Below are positions 11,101 to 23,825 of a stretch of 64,000 nucleotides of DNA, one piece after another. The first letter of the stretch is position 1. Each line of letters opens with the position of its first letter. The stretch is taken from the NCBI RefSeq assembly GCF_000002985.6, contig NC_003282.8, positions 10,912,001-10,976,000 of the forward strand, read 5' to 3'. The translations under genes were made by a program, and so were the position numbers. This stretch comes from Caenorhabditis elegans (taxonomy: Eukaryota; Nematoda; Chromadorea; Rhabditida; Rhabditidae). The notes under the pieces were generated by a model, which made no database searches, was not told where the DNA came from, and worked only from the letters and a program-made list of their open reading frames with translations.

Positions 11101-14100
11101 AAACAAGTATCCACAGACAGATCAAGTTCATAAATTGATAACAATTCGTCATACAGCCAAGAGTGCCATTGAAAAAGCAAATCAATTGCTCTTTAAGAAA
11201 GTACGAACGCGAACAAAAACCCGATGTCAGAGAGCCGACACTCGTACAGACACCGAGGGAGTACGGTCATTGATTGAACAAATGCAAGCCATGGATTGCA
11301 ATTTGACTGTTATTATTGATAAACTTGAGAAATGGATGGAACAAGTTGAAATGTGGAGAAACAGAGCAAAAGATGCTATCTATCGAGAACAAGAATACTC
11401 AAAAGAAGAAATCGAGAAGATTATTGAAGAGGGAGATGAATATGATATTAAATTGGAAGAAATCGATGAGTTGCGAAAAGTTATTCAAATGAAGGATTGG
11501 TCGGATAGAGCAAGAAAAGTTACTACATGGAAGGCAACTCCCGATATGGAGAAAGATATTGATTTTGAGTATAAGCTTCGATATGCATCCAGTGATATTT
11601 TATCGTAAGATTTTAAAAATATTTTTTCTCTTAAAAGGAAATTTGTGTTTGTGGATTTTTCCTCGAATGGGCTCGGCCCAAAACGACCGAATTTCATGAT
11701 GAGACCTTAAAAATATTTCCAAATACTCTATACCCCTTTAATTCAAAAATTCAATTATATGTTTCAGATTGATTCGTGATAGTCCACGAAATCCCACAGA
11801 TGGTACTTCTAAACTCGTCTTTGAACTTCAACAAATGCTCCGTGACGCCAATACACTCGAGGTCATTGCAAACAATTTCTGTGAGAATCCAGCACTTGAT
11901 CAGCTTCAATCAATTTGGCAAAGCCTTAGAGAAACTGATTGGTTCTATGAAAAATGTTTGTTATTTAATGCATTAGTAATTCTTACAAAATAATTTTTAA
12001 GATATTAACATGGTTCGCTATGAGATCATTCATGTTGCCAAAATCAAGTCAATGATAGATGCCGCAATTCCCGTGCTATCAGAATTTGATTTAAAAACAC
12101 AACTGCAGAAAATTGTCAATGTTGAAATTACACTATCGAAGGCGGCCGAAATCAGTAAAGCATTCGAAACTTCAAAATGTCTAAACGGTTCCGAAGAGCA
12201 TCTCGGGATTTTGGATATGATCAGCACAATGAATGCATTTACTCAGAGGATAGCTATTCTGTTCAAGCCAAATAATGCGTATCACAATCTTTTTGAAGTG
12301 AGTGAGATTCGTGAAATTTGACGATTTTTCGCAAAAAATACGGTACCCGGTCTCGACACGACAATTTTAGTTAAATACAAACGAATGTGCGCCTTTAAAG
12401 ATTACTGTAGCTTCATAATTTCGTTACTGCGGAATTTTCATAGATTTTTCATAGTTTTCGTTATAAATTTATTTATTTAATAAAAAACTATGTTGAAATA
12501 ATTAAAAACATGAGACAAATACTAAGAAAAAAAAAGAAAAATCAAGGAAAATTTCGCAGAACCAAAAATTTGAAATTACAGTATCTTTAAAGGCGCGCAC
12601 CTTTTTAAATTAAACGAAAAAATTTCGTGTCGAGACCGGTGACCGTATATTTGGGTAACATTAATCCAATCAGGAAGTAGCATAGACATTAGCTTCGATC
12701 TAATTTGCCTTAAACTTGAATTTTCCAGATTCTCTCCGAACGCGATGATTTAACTCCACTTGCTGAAGGACAAACGATACCATTATATTTTCAAGGAGGC
12801 GCAGTACATCCATCTGATGAATGGCATCAAATGAAAGAATTCGAGTCATTAGATCAAATTGTGCATCATCAATCATCGCTACGTGAAATGCAAATGAGAA
12901 TTTTTGAAAAGGTGAAACAAGCAAATTCAGCTCGTGGTCTTGAAGCATGCTCATGTCTTGGATTCAACAAATCAGATGATTCCGAATCAACACTGACATG
13001 CATAATGTGCGATTCAGAGTTTCATGTTCGATGTTGCGAGTGGTCACCGTTCCTTGAAAAACTTCCAGAAGGATGCTTTTTATGTGTTCGATGTCTACGG
13101 GGACAACGTCCAGTCATTGATGATGTAACAACTGCTCTGAATGGAACACCTTCTGGATGTTTGGAAACACATCTTGTTCGAAATCTAATACAAAAAACTC
13201 GTGGAATCACTCAAAATTTGATGGAAGCTGCTAATAAACGGAAATCAGGAGAATCCAGCGACGATATTTGTAAAATTGCCTTATTCGATTGGCTATCGTG
13301 TGAAATTCTGAATCCCAATGGTCTTCCGAAGGCACGCGAGCTGATTTCAGAATTTTATATGGAATATCTTCAAAAACAGTCAAGGTTTGTACACATTATA
13401 TGTATTAATTTTATTTTTAATTTTTTCAGCGCCGCACTAGAACTCAAAAATCGCCCGGTTCGTTCAAAACCATCGGTATCACTCTTCGATCCAAAAATCA
13501 CAGCTAAACGCAAAAGGCCAAGTGTTTCACACAAAGAGACGTCGAAAAAATCACGCAAACGTCAAAGTCAAGCATCACCCAGTGAATATTACGAAGACGA
13601 GTCTGAATTCAAGTCGTGTCAAGCTCGCGCCTGTTTGAAGCCATATGGAGACTCAGTGAACTGGGTGATGTGTGAAGCAGGCTGCAAAAACTGGTTCCAT
13701 GTGATTTGTCTTGGATTCACTCTGAGAGGTAAATTAAGATCGGGTTTTGTGGTTTTTTGGAAAAAAAATTTAATTGTAAGGAGAAAAAAAAACGAACCTT
13801 TGTTTTGTGACAGACCTGATCTCAAAAAAAAACTTTGTGCCAAAAATACGGTACCCGGTCTCGACACGACAATTTTTGTGAAACACAAACGGGTGTGCGC
13901 CTTCAAAAAGTATACTGTAGTTACCAACTCTCGTTTCTGTGGGATTTCATTGTCGTAAAACTTTAAAAAATTTTAAAAACTTCCGCGTTTTTATTTACTC
14001 TTTAAAGGCACACAACTTTTTTGCAAGTAAAAAAAATTGCCGTGTCGAGACCGGCTACCATATTTGTTCAATTTTGCGTATTTGCTAATTTAACAATTTT

Positions 14101-14190
14101 TTTTCAGAAATTAATGACATGCACGAGTACCGTTGCTCATCCTGTCTGGATCATGCGGACTCTCCAACTTCGAGTGTTTCCACCGATTGA
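8107..14190 (+). CDS. rbr-2: KDM5/JARID1-type histone H3K4 demethylase
   Basis: Removes methyl groups from di- and tri-methylated lysine 4 of histone H3, using Fe(II) and 2-oxoglutarate, in the nucleus. Ten exons: 8107-8250, 8301-8432, 8692-9128, 9357-9544, 9594-11604, 11768-11955, 12002-12297, 12729-13384, 13430-13728, 14108-14190. All phases agree and give 1477 residues, the usual KDM5 size. Domains in order: JmjN (about 52-98, PIYYPTEEEFSDPIEYVAKI), ARID (about 122-210), PHD1 (about 320-370, VFCVACNEGKDEDLLLLCD), JmjC (about 450-620), C5HC2 zinc finger (CRFCKTTLFMCALVC), PLU-1 helical region, PHD2 (about 1204-1256) and PHD3 at the C-terminus (about 1413-1468). The Fe(II) ligands are visible as H514 and E516 (CWHTED) and H602 (YHAGFNEGLN), so the enzyme should be active. 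Introns 7 and 9 each hold a palindromic repeat. Confidence 0.96.
12338..12646. repeat. Palindromic MITE-like element in rbr-2 intron 7
   Basis: The left terminus reads AATACGGTACCCGGTCTCGA and the right terminus is its near complement, TCGAGACCGGTGACCGTAT. Just inside are GTGCGCCTTTAAAGATTACTG on the left and CAGTATCTTTAAAGGCGCGC on the right. Total length is about 310 bp with a T/A-rich middle and no open frame. Same family as 13839-14067. Confidence 0.8.
13839..14067. repeat. Second copy of the same palindromic element, in rbr-2 intron 9
   Basis: Starts with the same AATACGGTACCCGGTCTCGA terminus as the intron 7 copy and ends with GTGTCGAGACCGGCTACCAT. It is shorter (about 230 bp). The inner words GTGCGCCTTCAAAAAG and CTTTAAAGGCACACAAC are diverged forms of the family core. 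An open frame running from exon 9 into this element is read-through, not coding. Confidence 0.8.
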
Positions 14191-14923
14191 ACCAGATTAT
14201 ATATTGCTTCACCAGTATCATATTTTCTAATTAAATTTATATAATACGTTCATCTTTTCACATCAACCCTAACCATTTTCATCAGATTACTGTCATATCT
14301 AGCCACTCTCTTTATTCTCTGTAATTCCAGCTACTCTGGATTTTCATCTCCATCATTTTCCTCTTTACTTTAATCGTTCTCAACACTATAAGCTTTCTCC
14401 TGAAATTCAGAAAATGTACCGTATTTCAAAACCACCAAACTTTACCACAGCTTCTTTCCTTTCATTGCATTCTTCTTCTTTTCATCGCGCAACCTTTCTC
14501 TCTCCAAAGTTTTTTAGTTTCCTCTGTTGAATCTCGCTTCGGGTTTTTTCACCCTAATCCATTTCCACCATTGACTGTTTTTTACAATTTCTAATATCCC
14601 TTTGCCTCATGTTCGGTCTTAACTGAAAAACTCTGTAAAATTCTAGCTTTTAAAAAGTTTTGTTTTGTTTTTTCAATTACCCCTTACCATAGTGTCTCAA
14701 CCTGTCAAAACCTTTTCACATTTGTATCTAAATAATTTATAAACGCACCTCAAAACAGTGCAAGAATAATAATAAAGATAAATCCTTATTTACAGCATAA
14801 ATAATTTAATGGTGAAAAATGATATTTGAGAAAGTTACAAGCGAACCCGTCGCGTAGCGAAGCAAAACGAGAATTATGATACTAATAGAAGTTACGTCAT
14901 GATTTAATATGAATTTCGGCAGT
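14191..14923. other. Tail-to-tail 3' region between rbr-2 and dnc-1
   Basis: Holds the converging 3' UTRs of rbr-2 (+) and dnc-1 (-). A short palindromic stretch lies near 14838-14872 (CCGTCGCGTAGCGAAGC). No gene is seen. Confidence 0.45.
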
Positions 14924-17900
14924 CTACCACACGATTCCCCACTTGGCACTGATTTCTTCGAACTTCTTCGGTTCAGGTACTGCTACTATTGGTCGAGATT
15001 TGGCCGCGATTTCGAATGGATACTCTTCTCCCCACGCATCAAACCATACACGACGAAGACGGCGATTCACCTGAAATATATGAATTTAGTATACTTCTAA
15101 TAGTCCAAACTTGACAAAAATATATTAGGGAAAAACAAAAAATGTTTAGATTATTTGTTAAAACTACTTTTGAATGTGTACCAAAGACATTCAAAAAATC
15201 TTTGAATAATTTTACAATGATATTTTGACATTTTAGTACTATAGGTGTGGGTGCCACAGTTACTTACCGAGTTGAGTTTATCAAAGAATTGTTCCCGTTT
15301 AACATTAAAAATCTCCATTTCCTCAACCATCTTCTCTGTTGATATTTTTGGATTCGATGGGACATACGCTTGATGATTAACTTCTTCACGACGCAAACGA
15401 AGAGATTCATCGTGAAGATTATCAATGAGCTTGAGGAGTAAGTCCTGTCTTGTTTGAGATTCCAAAGTTATCGGTCCCGAAATAAGTCCAGGAACAGCCG
15501 AGAATCGTTTCGAGCCCGCTTGAGCAAGTTCTCCCTTCAATTTACGAACTTCCAACTCGGCTCTCTTCCTTGCATTGGTTTGCTTGTTGAGCTGATTCTC
15601 AAGGAATACAACTTCTCCACGACTGGCACCTCCTTCATCAATAGATGTAGACATAGGCACGGATGGAGATCCTGATGAACGAGTCTCCATCGATTGAATA
15701 TTTTTCCACAGTGCTTCTTTACTAATCTTGTTTGCACGTTGTTTTAGCTCGAGATTATCACTTTCGACCTCTTTCATTTCTCGTTGAAGAGCATCCATTG
15801 ATTCGTCGTATTCTCTGAAAATGTTGAACTTTTTGCTTTCAAAATTAAATTTAGATTTTCTTTTTTTTTGTGATTTTTGGTTTTTCGAAGAATAGCTTTA
15901 AATTTTTGCCATTTTTTCTTTTTAGATAAAATATTTTTTTTTCCTATGTTTTTTTTTATCATAAAGAAACCTAATTTGATTTTAAAAAATTGTTTTTTTC
16001 TTAATTTCAAAATTCAAATAAAAAATTATAGTTTTTCGATTTTTTTTGTTTCTTTTTCTTTTTGTGAAAAAATTCGATTTTTTTTTAAACTTCGAGTCAT
16101 TTCTCAATTTTTCAAAAAGAATTCATTCATTGTCCTCCTATTTTTTTTAAAAAATATATTAATAGTTTGTCGTCTTTTTCTATAAATTTTTTCGGATTTT
16201 TCGTTTTTTTTTGTGAAAAAATAATCCAATTTTTCAAATTTTCGGCGGATCTTTTCTTAATTTTTAAAGCAATATAAATTTTTCTCATCTTATTTAAAAT
16301 TAACTTTAAAATAAAAATAAAAACTTACATCTGCTTCCTTCTGTGATCAGCCACCATTTGATTAATCTTTTCCTCGAGATGTTTGACCTTATCACCTTCT
16401 GCTTTATCAGTGGAATTCAATCGAGATTCAGCCATATCGAGTCTCAATTTGTAGTTTGAAACATCTTCAATTCTTGCTTTCATCTGTTTTCGTAACTCTA
16501 ACATCTCATTGTCTTTCTTTTCCATTTGCCATCGAAGGCCTTCTGCCTCTTGTGCAGCTTGTTTTCGATGATGAGCACGATCGAGTAGTGGTGGGAATGA
16601 TTTCTTCTCTGGAGCAGAATGCTCCATTTTTGCAGATTCCAATGTTGAATTCACCTTTTCAAGACTATCGCGTAAGGATTTTATTAATGCACGAATTGGG
16701 TCAAATGTTTTATCGATTGCAATATACCCATCCTGCTTGCCAAGTACTGCATTAATCATTTCTTTAACTCTTTTCTCATCGAATCCTTCCGTTTCTGATA
16801 TTCCACCGAAACTGAGTGCACCGTTGGCACATACTTCTTGAAGAATGGATACCATTTTGTCGAGTTGGACGACTGAATTCAAAAGATCTTCAGTAAATTC
16901 AGATTCCAATTTGAGAATCTTCTGCTCTGAGCCTGAGACATTTCCTGGAAGAAGGCGATAAGCTTTCAAAATCACGGATTCACAGGCAGCAAATTCATCA
17001 TTTAATGTTTGAAGCATGTTGTATACCTCTCCAGCGGTTATTGACTCCTGAAAAATCAAAATTAATATTTGAAAATTGGAAAACCTTTCAATACCTGCAA
17101 GAAGTAGGAAATCCGTTGGGTATTGACGCGGCAATACGCCAGACCTGCCGAAAGTGATGCACAAATCTCTGAAACCCAGTGAGCAGCGTTGAATCCATCT
17201 CCTCCGATGTGAAGGGAGAACATATTTTGGAAATACACGAGCGGCCGAACAAAACTGTCCAATGAGGTATTCTCGTCGAATCTGGACTTTTTAAGAAGTT
17301 CCAAATATTGATCGACAGTTTTCTCATGAGTTGACATTTCTCCATAAGTTTCAGTCAATTTTATAAGTACTTCCACTGTTGTTTCTCCAATTGCACTTTC
17401 CAATTTTCCCAGTGCTGCATTTATAGAATTGGCAAGATAGTTGACACGAGCCACATGAGCCCATTGTTCTCCTTTGTGAGACTTTGTCACATGTTCCCGA
17501 CGCATTCCTCCAGGTACTTGTGGAAACTGAAAAAATTGAATAGTTATATGAATAATCTCGACTCTGAACTTACACATTGAGCAGCTAGGCTAGCAAATAG
17601 TTTAGTCTTCGCAGCAAGACGTGGAAGCATGACAACTAGAAGAATCGAATCATTTTCCCCTCCAACTCGTGAAAAATTATCGGGAAGGAATGCCTTCAAA
17701 TATCCAGCCTGACGACGTGCAAATTCTACTTCAATAGCGTTGACCTGTCTTTCCACATCTTCAGCAAAGTTACGATTCGCCGAAATTTGCAGTTGGTTCA
17801 CCATTGAAGCACGATCATTATCTACAGAAATATGTCCATGTAGTTGTTCTTCGAGGCTCAACACTTGATCTTTTTGATCTTGAATTTGAGAATTCAAATT

Positions 17901-20900
17901 AGCCATTCGTTCTCTAAATTTCAAAATCGTCTGCGATAAATCAACCGCGTGCTTCTGCTCGTCGCGTATACGGCCATTTAATTCGTGAATATGTATTTTC
18001 AATTGTTCAATTTCCTTCATAAGATCCTTTACTTGTTGTTTTTGTACTTCAGCCAACTGCTCATCTAAATCTCTCGCTTCCTCCATATCTTCTATCGTTT
18101 CTTCCAGTTGCCTGAAAATTTCCAGTTTATAATTATTATATGGAAAGTCAACAAACGCACATAATTCTTTCTTCCATATTGAAATTCTTGTCGGTCAATT
18201 GAGTGACCATTGCTTCAGCTCCCATTGCAGCATCAATCTTAAAATATCAAATAAAATCAATTATAAAAACATTTTCGTGTCTAGAATGCGTGCAAATGAC
18301 AGTCGTCCCAGGGTGGACAAATAACACAATTTCTAACGAAAGAAGGCCCATTTAATAAAACATCACGATATTTGGTCTATTTATGAAAAATCTACCTCTT
18401 CCCACATCTTCGAAAACTCAATCTGAAACAAAAAATTTGGGATATTCGATTGACCAAACTATGAACGACACATTGACACGGTGAATAGAAAAAATCCCAC
18501 TGCCAGTTATGGGACATTTGAAATTTTGAAACTCAGAGAATTTACAAAGTGGCAGCAGGATCTATGTTACAATAGAGGTCAAGTGAAAACGTGATGATTT
18601 TCATTTTCTCATTACAGTATATATCTATTACCTGTTCTTGGAAGCCAGCGATTTTCGATTCCGCAATTTCCGTTTGTCGTTTCAAATTTTCTGCCACTCG
18701 AATAAGCTCCGAGTTTTCAGTCTTCAATCTTTCCGCCTCGTCAACAGCCTTTTGCCTATCTAATGTAGCTTGTGCATTCAAATCTCGAAGTTTTATAAGT
18801 GCATCTTTAAGCTTATCATTTTGAATCTCGATTTGCTTCATTTGAACACTATTTCCGACTTGTGCTGCACCACCTCCATTTGCCATTTCTTCTTTCAGGA
18901 TTTCTAATTCAGTTTCCATGCTTTCCAGTTTTTCAGTAAGTGTCAGAACATCATTCTGCAATGAATCAGCTCTCTCTTCAGCAAGTTCTTTCTCAATTGT
19001 AGCCATTTCCATAGTATCTTGATGATCACTGAGAAGAACTTTATTCTCGTCTTGCCATGCTTGTAATTGTTCTTTCGCGATTCTCTCGTCTCCAATCTGT
19101 TTCTCTAATTCTGTAATTTTTTGAATCAGACGACTTCGAACTTCTTCCGATGAACGCAATTCAAACGAAACACGATCAAGTTCCATCACTTTAGTATGAT
19201 CCTCTTTTCGTTTAACTCTCGCCGCTTCAAGCTTTTCTGTGAGTTCTTTGACTTGATTTCGAAGATATTCAATTTCAGTGGAACTTTCTTGTGCAGAAGA
19301 GGAAACGGATGTTGTTCTTGGTCGCGCCGCTGCTGTAGTAGAAAGTGGAGACATTGGAGCTGCTGGTCCAGTCTGGAAATATGACGGCTTTGATTTTTAC
19401 AAGTTATCAGAAACTGAACAATGCAGCGATTAGATAAACCGAGAGATGAACGGAAAAAGGCGTTTCCCGACCCACCGTAATTACAGTAAGAATTGAAGAA
19501 GATCTAGATCGGGATTCAGAATCTTCGTCGTTTTCTAAATTTTCTTCAGGGATTTCTTCAATGCTCTAAATTATTATCGAACATTCATGAACAATTGTAC
19601 GCTTCTTCATTAATTATTTTCAAACTTACATCATCAATCTTCTTCGCTCGAGACAAAACACTTTCTTTTGGAAGCTCTGTGCCGGACTCGGTCATTGTAG
19701 GTAGTGGCAGCTCATTTGGTGGATCCCCTGCTTCTGATGCTTGTGCTGCAGGCACTGGCTTCTGTGGAGTCACTTCAGCTGGTTTGCTCGGAGCCAGAGA
19801 TTGTCGTGGTTTTGAAAGTGATGGCTTTGAAACTGGGGCTGAAAAATATAGGTTTTTCTGATTAAAATATTATGAGTCTACCAGTAGTCGTGGACGCTTT
19901 TTTGGGCGGTGCAAGACTTTGCCGTCGAGGATCTGGAGCAGTGAATTGCGGCTGAAAATATTACATTGGTTATCTGAAACAAGCGGTAGTAGAATGATTA
20001 TGATTAAATGAATGTTGGTTGTACATGTTGTTAGTTATGTAGTTCTTTAAAATAAATTATTTGTCAATTTATCTGTAATGAAATTAGAATATATTCCAGA
20101 CCGACTTGTGAATTTTCTAACACAAGTAAAAATTACGTGTTTGAGCTATGAGCAAGCAACATGTTCCACCAGCCATACACCAATCATACATTCCCACGCA
20201 AAGGTCAAGATTTAATAATTTGAGCATTATACAAACCCTAGGTTTAGAAGCTGATGCACTAGCACGACTCGAAGCGACAGAAGATTGCGATAAGTTGGAG
20301 AATTCACGAACCATTCTCGACTGAAACAACGATTAAAATCACATGAAGCAGGACAAATGATAATAATGGGGAAGAACATAATCAAGCTGATAATTTGACA
20401 ACCGAGGAAAGCAGACATAATCTTGCCAATTCAGAAACAGTAAACGAAAAAGGGTCATTTACTATCAGCATAGATTACCGTTGACTCGGAGTTCTTTTTC
20501 GTCATTGGCGGAGCTGGAGATCTCGCCTTTTGCGGAGTTGTAGACCGCTTTTTCTATAAAAGGATTTCCCAAGTGTTTAAATTTCAAAAATTACCTCATT
20601 GGGATCTGCCAGCTTCGACATTGAGCGTGGGCCCATTCCTGTTTGACGACCTGTCAATTTTTCGGACGAAGCAGCAGGTGACATTCCAGGGCTTGACTAA
20701 ATTTATATAAGTGAGACGTTGAAAATATAATTAAAATTTCTTACTCCTGGTGAAGCCTTAGAACCTGCGGATCTGCTCATTACACTAGAATCTTTTCGAA
20801 TAGCAGAAGCTGCTGGAGCTTTCAGTCCTGATCTCTTTGATGCATCCTCCAACTCAACAGCGCTCGATTTCACGAAAACCCCAAAATTCGGTTCGCATTC

Positions 20901-21105
20901 GAAATATTGAACATTTTGAACAGTTCCGTTGTTTTTTCCGGTCGCCGTATCAAGAATCACTCCAACCCAATCACCTTCTGCGAATTGCGTTTGTCCGCAA
21001 AACACGACTCTTCCATTTCCCGAGCTTGCTGAAGAAAATAAATATGAAACGATAATTCAACTTATTTGGCTTACTTTTTACCCGAGTTCCTATTTCGAAC
21101 GACAT
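14924..21105 (-). CDS. dnc-1: Dynactin subunit p150-Glued
   Basis: Largest dynactin subunit. It links cytoplasmic dynein to microtubules and cargo and is needed for spindle positioning and retrograde transport. Sixteen exons, in gene order: 21105-21075, 21028-20745, 20696-20595, 20553-20479, 20320-20237, 19951-19882, 19838-19630, 19565-19476, 19372-18632, 18422-18396, 18237-18161, 18111-17574, 17526-17095, 17047-16329, 15814-15268, 15070-14924. The phases agree and give about 1390 residues. Residues 1-75 are a CAP-Gly domain (GNGRVVFCGQTQFAEGDWVG, then GKNNGT in place of the common GKNDGT, then FGVFV). Next comes a basic Ser/Pro/Lys-rich linker (about 76-315), split into small exons that invite alternative splicing. 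The first coiled coil spans about 336-640, the p150 inter-coil domain follows, and a second coiled coil lies near 1160-1215. Exon 10 is only 27 bp. The Arp1-binding end is the C-terminal part. Skipping of small linker exons is likely, so annotated isoforms may be shorter. Confidence 0.93.
15815..16328. other. T-rich low-complexity intron of dnc-1
   Basis: This 514-bp intron between dnc-1 exons 14 and 15 is made largely of T runs on the + strand (A runs in the transcript). It yields spurious open frames on both strands and I see no gene in it. Confidence 0.6.
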
Positions 21106-21526
21106 CTGGAAGATTGCGTTCGGTCACCAATTTTCCAAACGAATCAATATCGAACTACCTGGAAAAAATAGTTCAAAATCGATAAACTGTTGCGAAATAA
21201 ATTGAGGAACAGAGGAAAAAGAAAGGAGCCGAAAATTGCAAACACTCTGGGATCGCTGGCGCGTTTCCGGTGCGCTGTGTGTTCGAAAAGTGCGTCAGCA
21301 CCGTTGTTGAGCTAATATTTTTCGAATTTATTTTTTCTTTTCTTTATTTTATTTTCTTCTCTATATACGTTTGTAATTTTAAATCATAATTTATCAATTA
21401 AAAATACCGTTTAAAAAAATTCTAAATCAATAAGATTTTGTCAGCTTAATTTATTTCATTCGTAATCGATAATTTCATTCAAAATTTCGGAATTATTTCA
21501 GACTCACCACAACTCAACACAGAGAA
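21106..21526. promoter_or_regulatory. Shared divergent promoter region of dnc-1 and lsm-7
   Basis: Only 421 bp separate the two start codons. A 3' splice site on the minus strand (TTTTTCCAG, near 21162-21170) probably marks the dnc-1 leader, and TATTTCAG ending at 21501 precedes the lsm-7 ATG by 25 bp. The middle (21240-21310) is the most GC-rich part and is the likely core promoter. This is inferred from position only; no factor site is claimed. Confidence 0.5.
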
Positions 21527-22110
21527 ATGTCGGTATGTTTTAAAAATACAATGAATAAGTTATTTATAATTGTTGTATTATTTTAGAAAGACGAAGGAAA
21601 ACGAAAGAAGGAGTCTGTCGTTGATCTCACCAGATTTCTCGACAAAGAGATTCGCGTCAAGTTCCAAGGAGGACGTGAAGGTTGGTTTTTTTTTTGCACA
21701 ATGATGTGCACTAGCAATAAGATTCCGTCATTAAACTATTTAAACAATATGAAAGCGTCCAACATACACAAGCTGTACTTCACTCCATAAAAATGTATAA
21801 ATTTCAGCAAGTGGCGTGCTTCGAGGATTCGATCAGTTGCTCAATATGGTTCTTGATGACTGCCGCGAGTATCTCCGTGATCCACAAAATCCTTCGGTCG
21901 TCGGTGATGAGACAAGGTAATTGATAGATTTCCAAAAATCGATTTAAAGCTTGGATTTCAAATTAAATCTAGATTTTCGATTTTATCTTATCTTTTATCT
22001 TAAGACAACTGGGTCTTATTGTGGCTCGCGGAACAGCAATTACAGTAGTTAGCCCAGCAGATGGACTCGAGCAAATCGCCAATCCATTCGCAACCCAGGA
22101 AGAAGAATAA
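21527..22110 (+). CDS. lsm-7: U6 snRNA-associated Sm-like protein LSm7
   Basis: LSm7 is part of the LSm2-8 ring, which binds the 3' end of U6 snRNA in the nucleus, and of the LSm1-7 ring, which promotes mRNA decapping in the cytoplasm. Four exons: 21527-21532, 21587-21680, 21808-21916 and 22005-22110, in phase, give 104 residues, the normal LSm7 length. Sm1 motif: VDLTRFLDKEIRVKFQGGRE, then GVLRGFDQLLNMVLDDC. Sm2 motif: QLGLIVARGTAITVVSPADG. The first coding exon is just ATG TCG. Transcribed away from dnc-1; the 3' end meets lgg-2 tail to tail. Confidence 0.96.
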
Positions 22111-22763
22111 TCGTTGATATCATCATCATCTCTTATTATTATTATATATGTATGTGATCTCCTTGTGAATGAACATTCTCCAGATAAAAACGACGAAAAA
22201 GTTGTTATTACATACAAAACATTTGATACATTGAATTTGGAAAAGTAACGATGGAACAAGATGTAATAATTTTGAATTGAATCCGTCTAGGCAGTCAGAA
22301 AGTCCATAGCGGTAAATTTCAATGTTCAGGGCAGTAAGGAAAATAGTCCCTATGGGCTTTAGAGACTAGCCAAGTACACAGAATCGTAAACGGTTTAAAT
22401 TTTGTTGAAAGAGGATCAGTTGTGAAAAGAAGACATGAAGAAATTCAAGAAACGGGCTGGAAAATGCGGAGAAAGAGTTATGAGGGAACACATAAAGACT
22501 ACACGAAAACGTAAGCGAATTTGGGTTTCTTTTTTTTCGTTTGTAAAACAAATTTCAGCTGGAAGTTTTGAGGTGGGGAATTGCGAGGGGCGAAATTAGC
22601 AAAGGCAACTAGAAAAATGGTTGGCGCCTGAGTATGATGGGTTTTCAGGTATTTACATTTAAAAATACAACATTTTACAGTGAGGATTGCATTGGGCAAT
22701 CAGTGGTGTTGGTGGAAATTTAAAAATTGATTAGAATTGTGATGGAAAACGGCTCTTGATGTG
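22111..22763. other. Tail-to-tail 3' region between lsm-7 and lgg-2
   Basis: Contains the converging 3' UTRs. Short purine-rich open frames on the minus strand (22366-22699) show no domain and are not called. Confidence 0.45.
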
Positions 22764-23825
22764 TTATCCAAATGCTGGTTGAGACGTGTAAACCATATAC
22801 ACAAAGCCATCTGGATCACGCTCTTGACTGTACAAATTGGACATGCTCATAGAATTTGACACCATTGAGCGTTCATTGACGAGCAGGAAGAATGCTTGTT
22901 GTGGATGAAGTTGGAGGCTGAAAAGCAAACGGATGATTTTGAAAAAACAACTCAGTTGAATAGCTCACCGTCGTCTAACAATTGACATGAGCTCGGCAAC
23001 GGTTATATGCTCGGGTACTAGGAATTTGCAGCGATCCATAAGTGGTAAACTGCGTTCTCCATCAAATCTTTCGATAATTACCGGAACCTTGTTCGGTTGT
23101 TGGCTGCGGATTTCTTCCACATCTTTCTGACGCTCATCTGAAATCGAATAGGTTAAAAAGGTTTTCTTTCGAAAATTTGAAAATAAAAAAGTTGTTCCTC
23201 AGTTCTGGATTTCTCTTTTCCACTCGTAAAATTCATATTTCTATTTAAAGATTGGCGTACGTTCAGTTTTGGTTGTTATCTTGAATGGTGGGCAATATTT
23301 TGAACTCTAGAATATCAATATTGATCCAAATTTTCCTATAATCCTATTTCCCTTGCACCTGCCCTATTGATCTTTGTTTCTCAGGTCCATCTATCTCTTT
23401 CTTTCATACAACGAAGAGCACCCAATTAATACGCAATGTTCCATGGGTGCTGCTCCACTGACATAGTCACTCATTCACACAAGATCAGCTGATTTTCACA
23501 TGTCTCACTTGCATATTGTCTCTTGTTTCCTCATGCTCTCTCGCTGAAACGCATGACGCGGGGTGTCTGTCCTCTGCGTCTCTGACCTTTTACAATGGAC
23601 GGGTGAAGGAAAAAAAAGTGGGAATGATTGGGAATGAATTGGTTGGGATGAAAACCAGATGTTTGATGTTAAAGTAAAATTAAAGTGAGACTTGAAGCTC
23701 TATTTTTATTTTGATGACAATTGTTTGATTAGTAAATGAATTTTAAAAAACTTACGGAATGGCCTTCTTTCCTTGAACGATGGAACGATTCCGGAAATGT
23801 AAGATCCTCCCCGATTTCCGCTCAT
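22764..23825 (-). CDS. lgg-2: Atg8/LC3-family autophagy protein
   Basis: Ubiquitin-like protein conjugated to phosphatidylethanolamine on autophagosome membranes. In worms it acts with LGG-1 in autophagosome maturation. Exons 23825-23756, 23137-22969 and 22917-22764 join in phase and give 130 residues. Family blocks are PSFKERRPFHERQKDVEEIR, KVPVIIERFDGE, CKFLVPEHITVAELMSIVRR and AFFLLVNERS, with SNLYSQERDPDGFVYMVYTS at the end. The chain ends in FG, so the acceptor glycine is already C-terminal and no residues follow it for Atg4 to remove. An in-frame extension without stops runs upstream to a TTTGCAG acceptor (exon from 23903, reading IENRVSARKSEEAFMLATLQ), so a longer N-terminal isoform with an extra 5' exon is plausible. 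Confidence 0.95.

Noticed and set aside
13729-13958. Extension of rbr-2 exon 9 into the following intron
   Set aside because: Open by chance: it runs into a palindromic repeat. Splicing at 13728 to 14108 completes the third PHD finger with its cysteines.
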